64,000 nt of DNA, from positions 186,001 through 250,000 of the forward strand of contig JADKDE010000002.1 of assembly GCA_016718505.1 (NCBI GenBank), given 5' to 3'. Source of the DNA: Saprospiraceae bacterium (GTDB taxonomy: Bacteria > Bacteroidota > Bacteroidia > Chitinophagales > Saprospiraceae). The notes beneath the pieces were generated by a model. It was not told the origin of the DNA. It worked only from the letters and a program-made list of their open reading frames with translations, and searched no databases. Shown in pieces: positions 1 to 8,454 of the stretch; positions within the stretch are counted from its first letter, which is position 1, and every line of letters starts with the position of its first letter. Position numbers and translations under genes: made by a program.

Positions 1-107
1 TAATCAATCGAAAGCTTAGGCATTTAATACTCAGTTCTAAAGAATTTCAATTAATGCATTTAAACAATAAAGATCAAGATTTGCTCTTTTTATGGAGCGC
101 CGAATAA
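1..107 (+). CDS. 3' end of an unidentified upstream gene (partial)
   Basis: A frame is open from base 3 to a TAA at 105-107 and encodes about 34 residues, ending in ...LLFLWSAE. It stops 18 bases before the TviB-type dehydrogenase starts and lies on the same strand, so it is probably the tail of the preceding gene in the polysaccharide locus. The fragment is too short to name a family. The 5' part lies outside the window. Confidence 0.45.
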   Translation, partial: INRKLRHLILSSKEFQLMHLNNKDQDLLFLWSAE

Positions 108-125
108 TAACGAATAATTCATCTT

Positions 126-1418
126 ATGTATCAAGAACTAATCAATAAACAAAAGAACATCGGTGTAATTGGGTTGGGTTATGTTGGCTTACCCATTGCC
201 TTAGAATTCGCCAAACATTTTAAAGTCATTGGCTTTGATATAAACAAATCGAGGGTGGAAATGATGCAAAATCATGTAGATCCATCGAACGAGCTTGATT
301 CCTCCGAATTCAAAAACAAGGACATTACCTTCACGGATGATATTGAAGTACTCAGAACGGCTAATTTTTATATAGTCGCTGTTCCTACTCCTGTAGATGA
401 CCATTGCGTACCCGATCTTACCCCTGTTTTAGCAGCATCTAGGACGATAGGAAAGGTATTAAAGAAAGGCGATTATGTCATTTTTGAGTCAACGGTATAT
501 CCTGGTTGTACCGAGGAGGATTGTTTACCCGTCATTGAGCAACTTTCAGGCTTAAAGCTGAACGTTGATTATAAAGCTGGGTATTCTCCAGAGCGTATCA
601 ATCCAGGAGACAAAACCCGTCCAATCCACAAGATACTCAAGATCGTTTCTGGCTCTGACGCCGAATCCCTTGAAGAAATCGCCAAGGTGTATGGACAGAT
701 CATAGAAGCTGGTTTACACAAAGCTACTTCGATCAAGGTTGCTGAAGCAGCTAAGGTCATTGAGAATGCACAGCGTGACGTGAACATCGCCTTCATGAAC
801 GAATTGTCGATGATATTTGATAAGCTCGAGATAGACACGCACGAAGTTCTCGAAGCAGCAGGTACCAAGTGGAATTTTATAAAATTGTCTCCAGGGCTAG
901 TGGGTGGACATTGCATTGGTGTTGATCCTTATTATCTCACTTATAAGGCGATGCAGATGGGCTACAATCCACAGGTAATATTGAGTGGCCGTAGAATCAA
1001 CGACGATATGCCAGAACATATCGCAAAAAAGACCGTACAAATGCTTATCAAGCAAGGCAAAGACATCAAGCATTGCAAGGTTTTGGTACTAGGGATCACC
1101 TTCAAAGAAAATGTTTCTGACATCAGAAATTCAAAAGTTGCAAATCTCGTAAAGGCATTACAAAACTATAGCCTCCAAGTGGATATCTACGATCCAAACG
1201 TGGACCATGCTGAAGTAAAACACGAATACGGTCTATCCATGGTGGATACCATTGGCAAAGATTATGACGCCATTGTATTGGCAGTTGCCCACGATGTCTT
1301 TAGAGATTTTTCAGAAGAATATTTGCAAGAAATCTCTAAGCAAAACTTAGTTTTTATAGATATAAAAGGAATGTTTAAATCCTTGAGAAGTACCGATATA
1401 AAATATTGGAGTCTTTAA
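126..1418 (+). CDS. tviB: TviB/WbpO-family UDP-N-acetylhexosamine 6-dehydrogenase
   Basis: This enzyme oxidises C6 of a UDP-N-acetylhexosamine (GlcNAc or GalNAc) to the uronic acid with two NAD+. An N-terminal Rossmann motif GLGYVGLP sits near residue 17. YSPERINPGDK and KWNFIKLSPGLVGGHCIGVD follow, the latter holding the catalytic Cys near residue 262, and the C-terminal NAD/UDP-binding domain contains GITFKENVSDIRNSK. At 430 residues the length is normal for the family. These signatures match the TviB/WbpO branch rather than UDP-glucose dehydrogenase. It starts a tight run with an epimerase and an amidotransferase. Together with the WbpP-like epimerase at 10.6 kb, this points to a GalNAcA/GlcNAcA-type residue. 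Whether the substrate is GlcNAc or GalNAc cannot be read from the sequence. Confidence 0.9.
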   Translation: MYQELINKQKNIGVIGLGYVGLPIALEFAKHFKVIGFDINKSRVEMMQNHVDPSNELDSSEFKNKDITFTDDIEVLRTANFYIVAVPTPVDDHCVPDLTPVLAASRTIGKVLKKGDYVIFESTVYPGCTEEDCLPVIEQLSGLKLNVDYKAGYSPERINPGDKTRPIHKILKIVSGSDAESLEEIAKVYGQIIEAGLHKATSIKVAEAAKVIENAQRDVNIAFMNELSMIFDKLEIDTHEVLEAAGTKWNFIKLSPGLVGGHCIGVDPYYLTYKAMQMGYNPQVILSGRRINDDMPEHIAKKTVQMLIKQGKDIKHCKVLVLGITFKENVSDIRNSKVANLVKALQNYSLQVDIYDPNVDHAEVKHEYGLSMVDTIGKDYDAIVLAVAHDVFRDFSEEYLQEISKQNLVFIDIKGMFKSLRSTDIKYWSL

Positions 1419-1439
1419 TTATCATAGCAATCATTCGAA

Positions 1440-2411
1440 ATGAATAAATTAGAAAATAGCAAGGTTTTGGTCATTGGCGGAGCTGGTTTTATAGGCAGCT
1501 TTGTCGTCACCGAACTCCTAAAATACCCTGTCAAGTCAGTAGTAGTTTATGATAATTTTGCTAGGGGTAAGAGGGAATATCTTTCCGAGGCTTTGACCGA
1601 TGAGCGCTGCTCTATATTTCCAATAGGGGGCGATATTCGAGATATTGATATCTTAAAGGAGGCCATGATTGGGATAGATTATGTGTTTTGCCTTTCGGCT
1701 ATGTGGCTTTTACACTGTAAGGACTTTCCTAGGACAGCCTTCGAGGTGAATATAGCTGGGACATTCAATGTGCTTGAGGCTTGTGTGAAAAACAAGGTTA
1801 AGAAGCTCATTTGGTCCTCGTCTGCCAGTGTCTATGGTGATGCTGTCGAAGTGCCTATGACGGAGGCGCATCCTTTTAATAATAAGAATTTTTATGGTGC
1901 CACCAAAATAGCTGGTGAAGCTATGGCGACCGCATTCAATGATCGATATGGTCTGGAGGTAATAGGGCTTAGATATATGAATGTATATGGGCCACATCAA
2001 GACCAAACAGCGGCTTATACGGGAGTTATCCCTATCATGCTCAATAAAATTGATGCCAATGAGTCTCCAGTCATCAACGGGGATGGAAGCCAAGCTTATG
2101 ATTTTATATACGTAGAAGATGTCGCTCGTTTCAACGTCCTTGCCTTAGAAAGTGAAGTAAAACATGGTTTTTACAACGTGGGTACGGAAGTGCAGACTTC
2201 TATCAAGCAATTATGTGACTTAATCTTAGAATTGAAAAATTCGGAACTTAAAGTTACTTACAAGCCATATACAGCTGATGATGCTAGGGCATTGGTTCAA
2301 AATCGCATTGGGTCAAACAAAAAAGCCCAAGCAGATTTGGGATTTTTGCCTAAATATGACCTGAAGACAGGATTGCAAAAGTTAATCGATTGGAGGATTT
2401 CCAATAGCTAG
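1440..2411 (+). CDS. NAD-dependent epimerase/dehydratase (extended SDR)
   Basis: A nucleotide-sugar-modifying short-chain dehydrogenase of 323 residues. The NAD motif GGAGFIG lies at residues 13-19. The active site is the SSSASVYG segment plus the catalytic pair Y-x-x-x-K in NFYGATK near residue 160. GLRYMNVYGP and NGDGSQAYDFIYVEDVA are typical of the UDP-glucose 4-epimerase / UDP-glucuronate-modifying branch. It follows the dehydrogenase by 21 bases and precedes the amidotransferase by 6 bases, so it very probably acts on the same UDP-uronic acid. The exact reaction (4-epimerisation, decarboxylation or other) is not decidable from sequence. Confidence 0.85.
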   Translation: MNKLENSKVLVIGGAGFIGSFVVTELLKYPVKSVVVYDNFARGKREYLSEALTDERCSIFPIGGDIRDIDILKEAMIGIDYVFCLSAMWLLHCKDFPRTAFEVNIAGTFNVLEACVKNKVKKLIWSSSASVYGDAVEVPMTEAHPFNNKNFYGATKIAGEAMATAFNDRYGLEVIGLRYMNVYGPHQDQTAAYTGVIPIMLNKIDANESPVINGDGSQAYDFIYVEDVARFNVLALESEVKHGFYNVGTEVQTSIKQLCDLILELKNSELKVTYKPYTADDARALVQNRIGSNKKAQADLGFLPKYDLKTGLQKLIDWRISNS

Positions 2412-2417
2412 GCATTT

Positions 2418-4310
2418 ATGTGCGGTATTACGGGTGTTTTTAATCTGAATGGTGCTCAAGTAGCTCCACAAGTCCTTCAAAAGATGACGGATCGTTTGGC
2501 TCACCGAGGTCCAGATGGTCAAGGCATTTTCATAAAAGAAAATGTAGGTCTAGGACATCGCCGCTTATCGATTCTTGATCTTTCTGAAAAAGGGGCTCAA
2601 CCCATGCACAGCGCAAATAAGGATTGGACTATTGTGTTCAATGGCTGTATTTATAATTATAAAGAATTGAAAACCAATCTTTTATCACTAGGCCATACTT
2701 TTGTATCCACTACGGACACAGAAGTCATCAGTGAAGGATTGGCAGAATATGGTACTTCTTTCTTTCAAAAATTGGATGGAATGTTTGCCATCGGGGCATA
2801 TCACCACTCGACATCGACTTTGTATCTGAGTAGGGATCGATTTGGGGTAAAGCCACTGTATTACTATTTTCAAGATGGCGTATTGTTGTTTGCCAGCGAG
2901 ATAAAAGCATTTTTAGACCACCCTAAATTTAAAGTAAAATTAAATGCAGGGGCGCTGAATGAATATTTTACCTTTCAAAATCTATTCAGTTTTAGGACCT
3001 TATTCGATGGTGTAGCGATGCTGCCTCCAGCCAATACCTTGGCGATCAATACATCCACTAGTGAAATAAAGCACAATGCATGGTGGGATTACCACTTTGC
3101 TAGCGATAGCAATGCTTCGATAACCGAAGAGGAGGCGATATTTCAAACCGAAGACTTGTTCAAGAAAGCGGTAACCAAGCAAATGGTCGCTGATGTTCCC
3201 GTTGGTTCCTATCTCTCAGGGGGGATGGATTCAGGGTCTATCGCAGTGACTGCCGCAACGCATGTTCCGAGACTTTACACTTTTACAGGTGGATTTGAGA
3301 TGAATAATGTCACTGGCGTTGAGTCAAATTTTGATGAAAGAAGAGACGCGGAACTGACAGCTAATATCATCAAAAGCGAGCATTACGAACAAGTGATGAA
3401 CTCTGGAGATTTAAAATTTAGCCTCCCAAAAGTTGTGTATCACTTGGAGGATTTGCGTGTTGGTATGTCCTACCCAAATTATACCATAGCGAGGTTGGCT
3501 TCAAAGTTTGTTAAGGTTTGTCTTCAAGGGACTGGAGGCGATGAACTATTCGCAGGCTATCCCTGGAGGTATTATAGGGTATTCCAATCGTTAGATCAAA
3601 AGGATTATCTCGATCAATATTACCAATACTGGCAGCGTTTGGTGTCTGACGACCAGAAGCCTTTACTTTTTCAAGATGAAGTATTCGGCCTCATGGACAT
3701 AACCGAGCCACGAACGATATTCGACAAGGTGTTTCTATTTAACAATAAGTTGAAATACAATACACCCGAAGAGCATATAAACAATTCACTATATTTTGAG
3801 ATTAAGACTTTCTTGCCTGGACTGCTATTAGTGGGGGATAAACTGGCAATGGCACACGGTCTCGAAGAGAGATTTCCTTTCCTAGATAATGACTTAGTGG
3901 ATTTCGTCCAAAAAATGCCCGTCAAATATAAGTTGGGTAATTTGGAATTGATGAAAAAAATCGATGAAAACGTAGTCGGAAACAAAAGGAAACTCTACCA
4001 ACAATACGACGATGGAAAAAATGTCTTGCGAAAAGCCATGCAGAATATCCTTCCTCAAGAAATATTGCAGCGCAAAAAACAGGGCTTTAGTGCGCCTGAT
4101 GAGAGCTGGTATCGCGGCGAAAACGCCCAGTACGTCAAAGAACTTCTCCTAGGAAAAAATATAGTTTCTCACGAATATATCAAGCCAAAATTCATAGAAC
4201 AAATACTCCACGAACACACCCAGATGGGCGTTAACCACCGGCTTTTACTTTGGAGTTTGATGAATTTTGAATGGTGGTGCAGGATATTTATCAATGGAGA
4301 AAAAGTTTAA
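2418..4310 (+). CDS. asnB: Asparagine-synthase-type glutamine amidotransferase
   Basis: Class II glutamine amidotransferase fused to an ATP-pyrophosphatase synthetase domain, 630 residues. The N-terminal nucleophile is Cys2 in MCGITGVF, and AHRGPDGQG and VFNGCIYNYKEL follow. The synthetase PPi loop is LSGGMDSGS near residue 265, and a second ATP-site segment is GTGGDELFAGYPWRYY. Members in polysaccharide clusters (WbpS-like) amidate the carboxyl group of a uronic acid rather than making free asparagine. The position directly after a UDP-HexNAc dehydrogenase and an epimerase supports that role here, though this is inference. VFNGCIYNY replaces the usual VFNGEIYNY, a small deviation beside the glutaminase site. 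Confidence 0.88.
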   Translation: MCGITGVFNLNGAQVAPQVLQKMTDRLAHRGPDGQGIFIKENVGLGHRRLSILDLSEKGAQPMHSANKDWTIVFNGCIYNYKELKTNLLSLGHTFVSTTDTEVISEGLAEYGTSFFQKLDGMFAIGAYHHSTSTLYLSRDRFGVKPLYYYFQDGVLLFASEIKAFLDHPKFKVKLNAGALNEYFTFQNLFSFRTLFDGVAMLPPANTLAINTSTSEIKHNAWWDYHFASDSNASITEEEAIFQTEDLFKKAVTKQMVADVPVGSYLSGGMDSGSIAVTAATHVPRLYTFTGGFEMNNVTGVESNFDERRDAELTANIIKSEHYEQVMNSGDLKFSLPKVVYHLEDLRVGMSYPNYTIARLASKFVKVCLQGTGGDELFAGYPWRYYRVFQSLDQKDYLDQYYQYWQRLVSDDQKPLLFQDEVFGLMDITEPRTIFDKVFLFNNKLKYNTPEEHINNSLYFEIKTFLPGLLLVGDKLAMAHGLEERFPFLDNDLVDFVQKMPVKYKLGNLELMKKIDENVVGNKRKLYQQYDDGKNVLRKAMQNILPQEILQRKKQGFSAPDESWYRGENAQYVKELLLGKNIVSHEYIKPKFIEQILHEHTQMGVNHRLLLWSLMNFEWWCRIFINGEKV

Positions 4311-4320
4311 CCATGCAACT

Positions 4321-4440
4321 GGGATGCGTAAGCGGGTGGAGTGGTCCCCAAAGGGGAGTGCCGACCTAGTCGGTACGGAACCCACGGAACACGCGACCCG
4401 AATTCGTCGTGAAGACGGAATGAGGGATACGCCCAAACTA
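4321..4440 (-). repeat. GC-rich dispersed palindromic repeat, copy A
   Basis: The gap between the amidotransferase and the next SDR is much richer in G+C than its surroundings. It contains nested short hairpins: TCCCC-AAA-GGGGA at 4345-4357 and CCGAC-CTA-GTCGG at 4361-4373. Read on the minus strand it begins GGGCGTATCCC and ends near GCTTACGCA. It shares blocks with the copies at 46.7 and 54.5 kb, including a GTTCCGT-type central block and a GGGGACCACT-CC block. A chance open frame crosses it, but I do not regard it as coding. Confidence 0.7.
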
Positions 4441-4465
4441 AAAAAATATTTAGGCAAGTAGAAAA

Positions 4466-5329
4466 ATGATACTAATAACGGGCATCAATGGTTTTCTTGC
4501 GCAGCATCTCCTAAAATACTGCCTAGCGCAAGGCGAAAAAGTTGTGGGAATTGCCAGAACTGCCCCGCTTATTGAGCACGAAAATTATACCCATCTACAC
4601 GAGGATTTGGTGCATTGTGATTTAGAAAAAGTCCTACCAGAGGGCATTTCAAAGGTTTTTCATCTAGCTCAATCGAGTCGTTATAGGGAAGTTCCAGATG
4701 GCATGGGCGACGTCTATCAAGTAAATGTGCATGCAACCCAAAGGCTCCTGGAATGGTCTAGAAGGCATGGTGTCTCTCATTTTATGTATGCATCTACTGG
4801 TAATGTCTATGGCAATACGAAGCAGATTTACACCGAATCGGATCCAGTAAATCCGCATAGTTTCTACGCCTGGTCCAAAGTGCTAGGGGAATCTTTATGC
4901 AAATCTTATGCCGAATTCATGAAAATTACTGTTTTTAGAATTTTTGGTTTGTATGGAGAAGGTCAACACAATATGTTGATTCCCAATATGATAGACAAGG
5001 TGGCAAAGGGAGATGTTATTAATCTCGCTCAAGGACAAGGGCTTTATATCAATCCAATATACGTCGAAGACGCGTGCCAATTGATGATGGGAGTGATGGA
5101 AAATCAGGATAAAAATCTGGAGACTATCAATTTAGGCGGACCTAAAAAATATCATTTAGGAGAAATCGTAGATGCAATCGGGCAGGTGTGGAAAGTATCT
5201 CCACTTGTAGAATCAAACGAAAATGACATAACATATCTGGTTGGAGATACCACGAAATTACAAGCTTGTGTCCCGAATTATGAATATATGACCCTAGAAA
5301 ATGGCTTAAAACATGCAATTGGAGAATAA
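4466..5329 (+). CDS. NAD-dependent epimerase/dehydratase (SDR)
   Basis: Extended short-chain dehydrogenase, 287 residues. The N-terminal nucleotide-binding motif is GINGFLA, with the last glycine of GxxGxxG replaced by alanine. STGNVYG and the catalytic SFYAWSK pair (Tyr, Lys) sit near residues 110-140, and FRIFGLYGEGQ and YINPIYVEDAC follow. It probably reduces or epimerises a nucleotide-linked sugar of the surrounding pathway. It is separated from the upstream amidotransferase by the GC-rich repeat, and its 3' end overlaps the likely true start of the next methyltransferase. The substrate is unknown. Confidence 0.8.
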   Translation: MILITGINGFLAQHLLKYCLAQGEKVVGIARTAPLIEHENYTHLHEDLVHCDLEKVLPEGISKVFHLAQSSRYREVPDGMGDVYQVNVHATQRLLEWSRRHGVSHFMYASTGNVYGNTKQIYTESDPVNPHSFYAWSKVLGESLCKSYAEFMKITVFRIFGLYGEGQHNMLIPNMIDKVAKGDVINLAQGQGLYINPIYVEDACQLMMGVMENQDKNLETINLGGPKKYHLGEIVDAIGQVWKVSPLVESNENDITYLVGDTTKLQACVPNYEYMTLENGLKHAIGE

Positions 5330-5370
5330 TACCGCAAAGAGTTTTTTGAAAAATGGGACAATAATAAGGA

Positions 5371-6192
5371 TTGGCCTTCGAGCAAACCCTGAACGAAAGC
5401 TCGGATATATTCCAATGGATAGCCGCTAGGAATGGGGTAGAAGGAGCTCAAGGTTGGGCGCAATTGCTAAAGAATAGACGCAAGATCCTTGATGCTGGCT
5501 GCGGCAATGGTCGGGTTACGGCCTTGTTACGGAAATTTGCTCCAGTGGATGCGATGGTCACGGGCATAGATTTGACGGCATCTGAGATCGCCAAGCAAAA
5601 TTTTGAAGGTGTGGATAATATGCGATTTTTTGCTAGAAATCTGAGAGAACCGATTGAGGGCATAGGCACCTTCGACTTTATATATTGTCAAGAGGTATTG
5701 CACCATACTGGTGATGCTAAAGAGTCGTTTGATAATCTTGTGAAGCTCCTCGATCCAAACGGTGAAATCGCCATTTATGTGTATAAGCAAAAGGCTCCAA
5801 TCCGAGAATACACGGATGATTTCGTTCGAGAGAAAATCAAGGGGTTGTCCTATGAAGAATCGATGAAGGCGTGCCGGCAGATAACCGAACTAGGGAAAGC
5901 ACTGCATGACCTCAAAGTAAAAATACAGATCCCGCAAGTGGATATCTTAGGTATCGAAGCGGGTGAATACGATTTGCAGCGCTTTATTTACCACCATTTT
6001 GCCAAGATTTTTTGGAACGACGAATTCAAATTTGAGGACAATGCCGTGATTAACTATGACTGGTACCACCCTCAAGATTGTACGCGACATACGTTGGACG
6101 AAGTCAGCACATGGTTCGAATCCAATAATCTGAAAATCGTACAACACTGCGTCGATCATTATGGCATCACCATGAGGGGCTTGAAATCGTGA
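5371..6192 (+). CDS. Class I SAM-dependent methyltransferase, N-terminus frame-broken
   Basis: The uninterrupted frame starts at a TTG and encodes 273 residues with the SAM-binding motif ILDAGCGNGRV near residue 40 and YCQEVLHHTG (motif IV region) near residue 112. The start is doubtful. An ATG at 5312, overlapping the preceding gene, opens a frame whose sense peptide (MQLENNTAK) can be joined to KEFFEKWDNNKDWPSS in a second frame and to TLNESSDIFQW in the third. Each join needs one added base, near 5338 and near 5386, and both sites are next to short A or C runs. The repaired protein would be about 20 residues longer with a more natural N-terminus. Two sequencing indels are the likely cause. 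Its target in the glycan pathway is unknown. Confidence 0.75.
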   Translation: MAFEQTLNESSDIFQWIAARNGVEGAQGWAQLLKNRRKILDAGCGNGRVTALLRKFAPVDAMVTGIDLTASEIAKQNFEGVDNMRFFARNLREPIEGIGTFDFIYCQEVLHHTGDAKESFDNLVKLLDPNGEIAIYVYKQKAPIREYTDDFVREKIKGLSYEESMKACRQITELGKALHDLKVKIQIPQVDILGIEAGEYDLQRFIYHHFAKIFWNDEFKFEDNAVINYDWYHPQDCTRHTLDEVSTWFESNNLKIVQHCVDHYGITMRGLKS

Positions 6193-7349
6193 TTGGCATT
6201 TGGTTTTTAGTGGAATTGTTTTTTTTACCATGGTTGATTCTTGGGGCATTTATAGCGAGGTTTGTAACTAAGAAAATTGACGTCGGAATAGGTCCAGAAC
6301 CCATATTGTCGCACCCATATCACCAAGCGGCATTAAAGATATATGGGTTTTCTTCGGAGACATTTGTCCAAGAAGTTTATGATATTTTCGATGACTTTGA
6401 TATAAGATTTGATAAAAAATATTCAGGCAAGCTCGGTCAATTGGTAAGGCCATTTGCAATTTATTTTCACGTCATATTTCGATATAAAATTTTGTATTTT
6501 TATTTTACTGGTGGCCCGTTGGCGAAGTGCAAGGCATTTCTTTGGAAATTAGAGCCACATTTGCTTCAGTGGGCCCGAGTGAAAATGGTCGTGATGCCGT
6601 ATGGTGGAGACGTTCAGGAAGTGACTCGAAATAAGAATCTTTTGTACAAACATGGACTAGCACAGGATTACCCCAGTTTAAAATTGAGAAGAAAGCTTAT
6701 TGAAAGGAAAATTGATCTTTGGACGATCAACGCTGATCATATAATCGGTGGCTTGGATTGGGTGGATTACATGTACCATTGGGACACACTTATGATATCT
6801 CACTTTGGGATAAATACCGAATATTGGAAACGAAACGAAGGAAATTTGGTTCCAAAAGACGGCACTATAAGAATTTTGCACGCACCGAATCACCGAAATC
6901 TCAAAGGGACGGAATACATCATTAGAGCCGTGGAAAATCTTAAAAAAGAGGGATATTCTATAGAATTAATTTTGCGCGAAAGAGTAAAAAATAATGAAAT
7001 AAAGCACTCTTTAGAAAATATAGATATCGTCGTGGACCAGCTCGTCATTGGTTGGTATGCCATGTTTGCTATGGAAGCGATGGCGCTCGGTATTCCTGTT
7101 GTGTGTTACCTCCGAGAGGACCTAAAGGAACTCTTCGAATCACAAAATCTGTTGAATAAGGAAGATCTACCCATCGTCAACGCCCAGTGGTTCAACATTG
7201 AGGATAAGCTAAGATATTTGATTTCTAATCCTGAAAAATTGCAGACTATTGGCCAAAAATCTAGGGATTATGTCGAAAAATATCACTCTTTGGAAGTGTT
7301 GGGAAAACAATTGGCTCTCGTGAATAACAAAGTACTTCAAGTCGCATGA
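6189..7349 (+). CDS. Glycosyltransferase, GT-B fold (family 4-like)
   Basis: A 386-residue protein starting with GTG inside the GTGA overlap with the preceding methyltransferase stop. The N-terminal 25 residues are hydrophobic. The C-terminal half has RILHAPNHRNLKG followed by EAMALGIPVVCYLRED, the acidic donor-binding region of GT-B enzymes, and a C-terminal segment typical of family 4-like transferases. It is translationally coupled on both sides and resembles the next gene in its C-terminal half, so the two may act in sequence on the same repeat unit. Donor and acceptor are unknown. Confidence 0.75.
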   Translation: MIGIWFLVELFFLPWLILGAFIARFVTKKIDVGIGPEPILSHPYHQAALKIYGFSSETFVQEVYDIFDDFDIRFDKKYSGKLGQLVRPFAIYFHVIFRYKILYFYFTGGPLAKCKAFLWKLEPHLLQWARVKMVVMPYGGDVQEVTRNKNLLYKHGLAQDYPSLKLRRKLIERKIDLWTINADHIIGGLDWVDYMYHWDTLMISHFGINTEYWKRNEGNLVPKDGTIRILHAPNHRNLKGTEYIIRAVENLKKEGYSIELILRERVKNNEIKHSLENIDIVVDQLVIGWYAMFAMEAMALGIPVVCYLREDLKELFESQNLLNKEDLPIVNAQWFNIEDKLRYLISNPEKLQTIGQKSRDYVEKYHSLEVLGKQLALVNNKVLQVA

Positions 7350-8401
7350 GGATACTGTTTTTGCCATATAATTTGGCCTTTGTTCAGTTGCACAATGCAG
7401 AAGAATTGGCTAGGAGAGGGCATGAGGTAGTTTTTATCATTTTGGAAAAAATGAAATGGAAGAGTGATTTGGTGAAGATCGTTCACGTTCCCTTTTTTAA
7501 GTTCAATCAAGGCGTTTTTAGAGCACTATGGTCGGCTTTTTTATACCACTATTTTTGCTTGAAATATTTTATTTGGACGGATGCCATCCAGTATATTTAC
7601 GAACCCCCTTATCCATTACAAATGGATGTCAGATTGGCGGGATTTTTTTCTAAGAGGAAAATTGTCGAGTGGGTGGGGAGTGATATTCGAATACCAGAAA
7701 TTACCATGGCAGAGAGCCCTTGGTACAAGTCCATTTACAACAATGGGTACGAATACGCTCATGTAGAGTCTAAAGAAAAATCCTTGAAAACACAGGCATT
7801 ATTCGCTAAGAATGACTTCGTGCCGATGGTCGTCCCTGAGATGTCGCTGTTTGTTCAGAAAGATTTATTCCCAGAAGTAAACGTAGTTAATTACCGTTTC
7901 GACTTGAGCCAACTGAAGCCAAACTATCCAAAATTTGATGATAAAAGAAGAATTAATATCATCCACGCCCCTTCTAAGTTGAAGGCAAAGGGTTCACACA
8001 TAATTGTCCCAATCCTTGAAAAACTAGCTAGCGAAGGCCATATAACATTCGAATTAATCCACAACATGGATCATTCAAAAGTCCTAGAAAAAATGGCTAC
8101 CTGCGATCTATATATCGACCAAATAATCTTAGGTTCGTATGCTGGTGCCGCCATGGAAGCTATGAGTCTTGGCAAACCCGTGATGGCATTTATTATGCCT
8201 TCGGTATATGAGGCTGGAATATCCAAAGACTGCCCCATCATCAACGTCAATGCAGATAATTTGGAGGATGCCATTAGGAATTTTGTTAAAGACCCACACG
8301 CATTAAATCACATCGGCATAGCTTCACGTAAGTGGATGGAAGAGGTGCATGATGTAAAGAAATTGACGGAAAGGGTGGAAAAAATCTATTTGGAGAATTA
8401 G
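7346..8401 (+). CDS. Glycosyltransferase, GT-B fold (family 4-like)
   Basis: A 351-residue protein starting in an ATGA overlap with the previous glycosyltransferase. The N-terminus MRILFLPYNLAFVQLHNAEE is a GT-B acceptor-domain start. The C-terminal half has INIIHAPSKLKAKGSH and EAMSLGKPVMAF, parallel to HAPNHRNLKG and EAMALGIPVV in the neighbour, so the two are probably paralogues. It is expected to act in the cytoplasm on a lipid-linked glycan. Specificity cannot be assigned. Confidence 0.75.
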   Translation: MRILFLPYNLAFVQLHNAEELARRGHEVVFIILEKMKWKSDLVKIVHVPFFKFNQGVFRALWSAFLYHYFCLKYFIWTDAIQYIYEPPYPLQMDVRLAGFFSKRKIVEWVGSDIRIPEITMAESPWYKSIYNNGYEYAHVESKEKSLKTQALFAKNDFVPMVVPEMSLFVQKDLFPEVNVVNYRFDLSQLKPNYPKFDDKRRINIIHAPSKLKAKGSHIIVPILEKLASEGHITFELIHNMDHSKVLEKMATCDLYIDQIILGSYAGAAMEAMSLGKPVMAFIMPSVYEAGISKDCPIINVNADNLEDAIRNFVKDPHALNHIGIASRKWMEEVHDVKKLTERVEKIYLEN

Positions 8402-8454
8402 AACAAGTAATTCAAAGTAATTTGAAGGAATTTTGAAAAATGTAATCAATTTAT

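Noticed and set aside
1710..2093. 127-codon antisense frame in the first SDR gene
   Set aside because: It is a shadow frame, since the plus strand has all SDR motifs.
4267..4461. A 64-codon plus-strand frame crossing the amidotransferase end and the GC-rich repeat, and a 70-codon minus-strand one
   Set aside because: Both are made of repeat sequence with hairpins. They show no family motif, and the plus one overlaps a good gene end.
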